Position numbers and translations under genes: made by a program | Assembly: GCF_012273015.1 (NCBI RefSeq) | Contig: NZ_CP050954.1 | Location: 3,016,001 to 3,080,000 of the forward strand | Direction: 5' to 3' | DNA from: Hymenobacter sp. BT18 | GTDB lineage: Bacteria; Bacteroidota; Bacteroidia; Cytophagales; Hymenobacteraceae | DNA length: 64,000 nt | Part shown: in pieces, positions 61,277-64,000 of the stretch | How the letters are laid out: each line of letters starts with the position of its first letter | Position numbering within the stretch: position 1 is the stretch's first letter | The notes under the pieces: generated by a model | Told to the model about the DNA's origin: nothing | The model's input: the letters and a program-made list of their open reading frames with translations, nothing else | Databases searched by the model: none

Positions 61277-62644
61277 ATGTCCACCTACCTCGAAGAAAAT
61301 AAAGACCGTTTCCTGAGTGAGCTGCTCGACTGGCTGCGCATTCCCAGCGTATCTGCCGACCCCAAATTCCACGGCGACGTGCTGCGAGCCGCCGAATACC
61401 TGAAACAGCGCTTCGAAGAGCTGGGCGTAGAGAACGTGGAGCTGTGCCAGACGGCCGGCAACCCCATCGTGTACGGCGAGAAGCTCATCGACCCCAGCCT
61501 GCCCACCGTGCTCGTGTACGGCCACTACGACGTGCAGCCCGCCGACCCCTACGAACTCTGGGATTCGCCCCCGTTCGAGCCCGTTATCAAAGACGAAAAA
61601 ATCTACGCCCGCGGGGCCTGCGACGACAAAGGCCAGGTGTACATGCACGTGAAGGCGTTTGAGCTCATGCAGCGCAGCCAGGGCGGCGTGCCCTGCAACG
61701 TGAAGTTCATGATTGAGGGCGAGGAGGAAATCGGCTCCAACAACCTCGCGCTGTTCGTGCGGGCCAACAAGGAAAAGCTTAAAGCCGATGTTATCCTGAT
61801 TTCCGACACCGGCATCCTCAGTAACGACCAGCCCAGCATTGAAGTAGGCCTGCGTGGCCTGAGCTACCATGAGGTGGAAGTAACCGGCCCCAACCGCGAC
61901 CTGCACTCCGGCCTTTACGGTGGCGCCGTGCCCAACCCCATCAACATTCTGTGCAAGATGATTGCCTCTTTGCACGATGAGAACAACGACATTACCATTC
62001 CCGGCTTCTACGATAACGTAGCCGTGCTTTCGGCCGAAGAACGCGCCGAGCTGAACCGGGTGCCACATTCCGATGAGGAGTTCAAGCAAAGCATTGGCCT
62101 GAAAGATATTTACGGCGAGAAAGGCTACACGACCGTGGAGCGCATCGGCATCCGGCCCACGCTGGACGTAAACGGCATCTGGGGCGGCTACACGGGCGAG
62201 GGTGCCAAGACGGTTATTCCGTCCAAGGCCTTTGCCAAGATTTCCATGCGCCTGGTGCCGCACCAGACCTCCGAGGAAATCACCCAGCTTTTCCAGTCAC
62301 ACTTCGAGCGGATTGCTCCCGCTGGCGTGCACGTGCAGGTGCGCCCCCACCACGGCGGGGAGCCGGTGGTTACGCCCACTGATTCGGTGGCTTACCAAGC
62401 TGCTGCCAAAGCCCTGGAAACCACGTTCGGCAAGAAGCCCATCCCAACGCGCGGCGGCGGCTCCATTCCCATTGTAGCCATGTTTAAAACGGAGTTGGGC
62501 CTCGACTCGGTGCTGCTCGGCTTCGGCCTCGATTCGGATGCTATTCACTCCCCCAACGAGCACTACGGGGTCTTCAACTTCCTGAAGGGCATCGAAACCA
62601 TCCCGCACTTCTTCCAGAACTACGTGGCGGCTAGCCGGAGTTAA
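61277..62644 (+). CDS. M20-family dipeptidase
   Basis: A cytoplasmic zinc dipeptidase (CNDP-like) of 455 residues. Metal and catalytic motifs are visible: LVYGHYDVQPADPYELWDSP with His and Asp near residue 77, ARGACDDKGQVYMHVKAFEL with the bridging Asp, and FMIEGEEEIGSNNLALFVRA with the catalytic Glu. The dimerisation domain spans about 190-350 (DLHSGLYGGAVPNPINILCK), and the last zinc ligand is in DAIHSPNEHYGVFN near the C terminus. Length matches the family. It stands alone with its own promoter; a hairpin follows at 62667-62700. Confidence 0.95.
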   Translation: MSTYLEENKDRFLSELLDWLRIPSVSADPKFHGDVLRAAEYLKQRFEELGVENVELCQTAGNPIVYGEKLIDPSLPTVLVYGHYDVQPADPYELWDSPPFEPVIKDEKIYARGACDDKGQVYMHVKAFELMQRSQGGVPCNVKFMIEGEEEIGSNNLALFVRANKEKLKADVILISDTGILSNDQPSIEVGLRGLSYHEVEVTGPNRDLHSGLYGGAVPNPINILCKMIASLHDENNDITIPGFYDNVAVLSAEERAELNRVPHSDEEFKQSIGLKDIYGEKGYTTVERIGIRPTLDVNGIWGGYTGEGAKTVIPSKAFAKISMRLVPHQTSEEITQLFQSHFERIAPAGVHVQVRPHHGGEPVVTPTDSVAYQAAAKALETTFGKKPIPTRGGGSIPIVAMFKTELGLDSVLLGFGLDSDAIHSPNEHYGVFNFLKGIETIPHFFQNYVAASRS

Positions 62645-62666
62645 GAAACCAGTAATCCTGCGCAAG

Positions 62667-62700
62667 AACGCCCCGTTAGCCAAATGGCCGGCGGGGCGTT
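62667..62700 (+). terminator. Stem-loop after the M20 peptidase gene
   Basis: AACGCCCCG / CGGGGCGTT (62667-62675 and 62692-62700) followed by CCTGTTTT; a moderately convincing terminator. Confidence 0.65.
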
Positions 62701-62778
62701 CCTGTTTTAGGTGGTTACAAGCTAAGGATGCAAGGAGCCTGAGGAGGTGAAATGGTACAGAGAGAGTGTCGCAGCCTG

Positions 62779-63375
62779 TTACCGAACCTGCAGCAAATAC
62801 CCCAGATAAAACTCTACCGCATTATGATGAATACGCACTTGCTCTGTGGAAACCGAAAAATCCACAGCTTTATATGTCGGGGTAATGGATGCGCTGTATC
62901 GCCATCCAATTGTAATGCCTGTGGCATCTTGGTAGCCAAAGCCTAAGGCGTAACCATAATCGTATGGTCTGAATATTCGTTTGCCCAGCGGCGTTATTTC
63001 TTCCGTATTGGAGTGAGCGAAAAGGAGCCGGCTGGCGGTGGGTCCTGCCTCAAAAAAGAGGTCATCCCAATGATATTGAGCCAGCAATGGGACTTGTATA
63101 TAGTCGAGTCGATATCCTATGCTGGGGCCATACGTCAGGGTTCGGTCGCCTCGTTGTGTATAAAGTAGCTCAGTTTGCAGTTTCCAGTGCTTTCCTATTC
63201 CGGCCCGCGTCAGCAAACCGCCGTGGCCTCCCAAGCGAAACGCGCCATTACTCGCATCGGTGCCGGAGGCAAAAGCCAATACTCCACCTCCTTTGGCGCC
63301 TACTTGCAGGCGTTGCGCCATAACTGGCTGGTATACCCATAATACAATGCTTATGATAACAGCTAAAATGCGCAT
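62779..63375 (-). CDS. Outer-membrane beta-barrel protein
   Basis: The 198-residue product has a signal peptide (MRILAVIISIVLWVYQPVMA, then Gln21) and an eight-strand-type barrel: LQVGAKGGGVLAFASGTDAS, WKLQTELLYTQRGDRTL, YRLDYIQVPLLAQYHWDDLF, FEAGPTASRLLFAH, GYALGFGYQDATGITIGWRY. It belongs to the same barrel family as 63511-63999 (shared LQTELLYxQxG, YIxVPLL, FFEAGPxxSxLL). Base composition is a little less GC-rich than the neighbours. The role is unknown. Confidence 0.85.
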   Translation of the reverse strand: MRILAVIISIVLWVYQPVMAQRLQVGAKGGGVLAFASGTDASNGAFRLGGHGGLLTRAGIGKHWKLQTELLYTQRGDRTLTYGPSIGYRLDYIQVPLLAQYHWDDLFFEAGPTASRLLFAHSNTEEITPLGKRIFRPYDYGYALGFGYQDATGITIGWRYSASITPTYKAVDFSVSTEQVRIHHNAVEFYLGYLLQVR

Positions 63376-63448
63376 AGAATAAATAGTAGATGACTAAAGT
63401 ATAGACAAAGATAGATGGCTATGTAGCATTGAGTAGCTTTACTTACTG

Positions 63449-63503
63449 GCAGAGCCACAAAAGCCCGATTTCCTGACCGGAAATCGGGCTTTTGTGGCTC
63501 TGC
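63449..63503. terminator. Long perfect bidirectional terminator-like hairpin
   Basis: Perfect 25-base arms (63449-63473 and 63479-63503) around a TGACC loop, core CACAAAAGCCCGATTTCC. The A and T stretches lie inside the arms rather than at the ends. It follows the partial beta-barrel gene on the minus strand. Confidence 0.75.
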
Positions 63504-63510
63504 GCTCTGC

Positions 63511-63999
63511 TTATTTGCTGGGAATAAGGTAGCCTACTGAGGCCTGAAACACGGAGTTGCGGGCGTTGCGCACATCGGCGTCGCCGGTGTAGCCATCTTT
63601 GGCGAAATCGGTAAGGGAGCCATTATAGCGGACACCTATCAGGAAGCCCGCCGTGGACTGGTAGCCAAGCCCGGCCGCGTAGCCTATTTCGTTGCGGTTT
63701 ACCTTATCGAGGTCTTCGGTGCCGGAATACTCCGCGTAGGTAGTGCCACCGTTGAAGCTACGCTTGGTGTCGTCTTTCACCTTCAGTAGGTAGCTATACT
63801 GGGGGCCAGCCTCGAAGAAGAAGCCATCGGCGTTGATTTTCAGCAGCACCGGCACATCAATGTAATTGTAGGTGCGAGTACCCTGGTACTTTACTAGACC
63901 GAACAGCTCACTTTCATCGAACTTGAAGCCTTTCTGCGAGTACAGCACCTCGGGCTGCACTGAGAAGAACCCGTCGTCAGTGAAGCTTATGTTAGCCAT
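63511..63999 (-). CDS. Outer-membrane beta-barrel protein, 5' end outside the window
   Basis: The frame enters from beyond position 64000, so the 162 residues seen are the C-terminal part; the methionine at 63999 is internal, because no signal peptide is present and the first residues (FFSVQPEVLYSQKGFKF) correspond to the second strand of the related barrel at 62779-63375. Later strands TYNYIDVPVLLKINADGFFF, FEAGPQYSYLLKVK, GYAAGLGYQSTAGFLIGVRY and the end FQASVGYLIPSK fit the family. Two related barrels in tandem suggest a duplication. Confidence 0.82.
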   Translation of the reverse strand: MANISFTDDGFFSVQPEVLYSQKGFKFDESELFGLVKYQGTRTYNYIDVPVLLKINADGFFFEAGPQYSYLLKVKDDTKRSFNGGTTYAEYSGTEDLDKVNRNEIGYAAGLGYQSTAGFLIGVRYNGSLTDFAKDGYTGDADVRNARNSVFQASVGYLIPSK

Positions 64000-64000
64000 G

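Noticed and set aside
1..64000. tRNA, rRNA, CRISPR arrays, riboswitches, insertion sequences and prophage genes
   Set aside because: I looked for tRNA-like cloverleaf words, regular direct-repeat arrays with spacers, transposase and integrase motifs and phage structural genes and saw none. A covariance-model search would be decisive and could not be run.

Overview
This window looks like chromosome from a gliding or aerobic member of the Bacteroidota, most likely a Hymenobacter-type organism in the Cytophagales. The evidence is a GC-rich coding sequence, start regions without Shine-Dalgarno sequences, promoters of the Bacteroidota type (TTG or TTTG, about 17-20 bases, then TAnnTTTG), GldB and GldD family lipoproteins, FecI/FecR-type sigma and anti-sigma genes, and several small secreted families typical of this group. 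The genus is inferred from gene content only; there is no rRNA or tRNA gene to confirm it.

Layout. 0.2-3 kb: the GTPases era and der and a small acidic lipoprotein. 3.2-6.4 kb, minus strand: a hypothetical gene, murQ, a cytochrome b5-like protein and an arginase-fold protein with altered metal motifs. 6.5-15.5 kb: a beta-oxidation locus (acyl-CoA synthetase, MarR regulator, FadN-type dehydrogenase/hydratase, thiolase, acyl-CoA dehydrogenase) interrupted by a four-helix-bundle gene flanked by inverted repeats. 15.6-25.6 kb: recG, gldD, ssb and mutY on the minus strand, diverging from HU, a TPR protein, a 29-residue basic ribosomal-type protein and RNase G. 25.7-33.1 kb: a beta-barrel protein, a GldB-like lipoprotein with a glycosyltransferase, nth, an ECF sigma/anti-sigma pair, an MFS exporter and an NlpE-like lipoprotein.

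33.2-40.6 kb is the most interesting region: ECF sigma factor, GIN-domain lipoprotein, FecR-type anti-sigma, a secreted STN-domain protein with surface repeats, and a TonB-dependent receptor that has no STN domain of its own. Two matching promoter-like sites (CGTAGGGGTA, 15 bases, GTCTTA) lie in front of the GIN gene and the receptor gene. This suggests a self-contained cell-surface signalling system in which the signalling domain has been moved off the receptor.

40.8-47.4 kb is an accessory stretch: a hydrolase homologue lacking its serine, a PD40-type propeller, an SGNH hydrolase, an AT-rich DUF3841 gene, a frameshifted DUF4256 gene, a 5'-truncated AT-rich remnant and an RDD membrane protein. 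47.5-64 kb returns to core genes (uvrA, tpiA, prmA, plsY, an M20 dipeptidase), together with an OmpA-family lipoprotein split at an A9 run, a 1762-residue exported protein with a poly-lysine tail, and two outer-membrane beta-barrel proteins, the last of which runs off the window.

Intergenic spaces hold several families of long-stem inverted repeats, mostly in GC-rich or low-complexity forms, plus many bidirectional terminators. No tRNA, rRNA, CRISPR array, insertion sequence with a transposase, or origin of replication was recognised.
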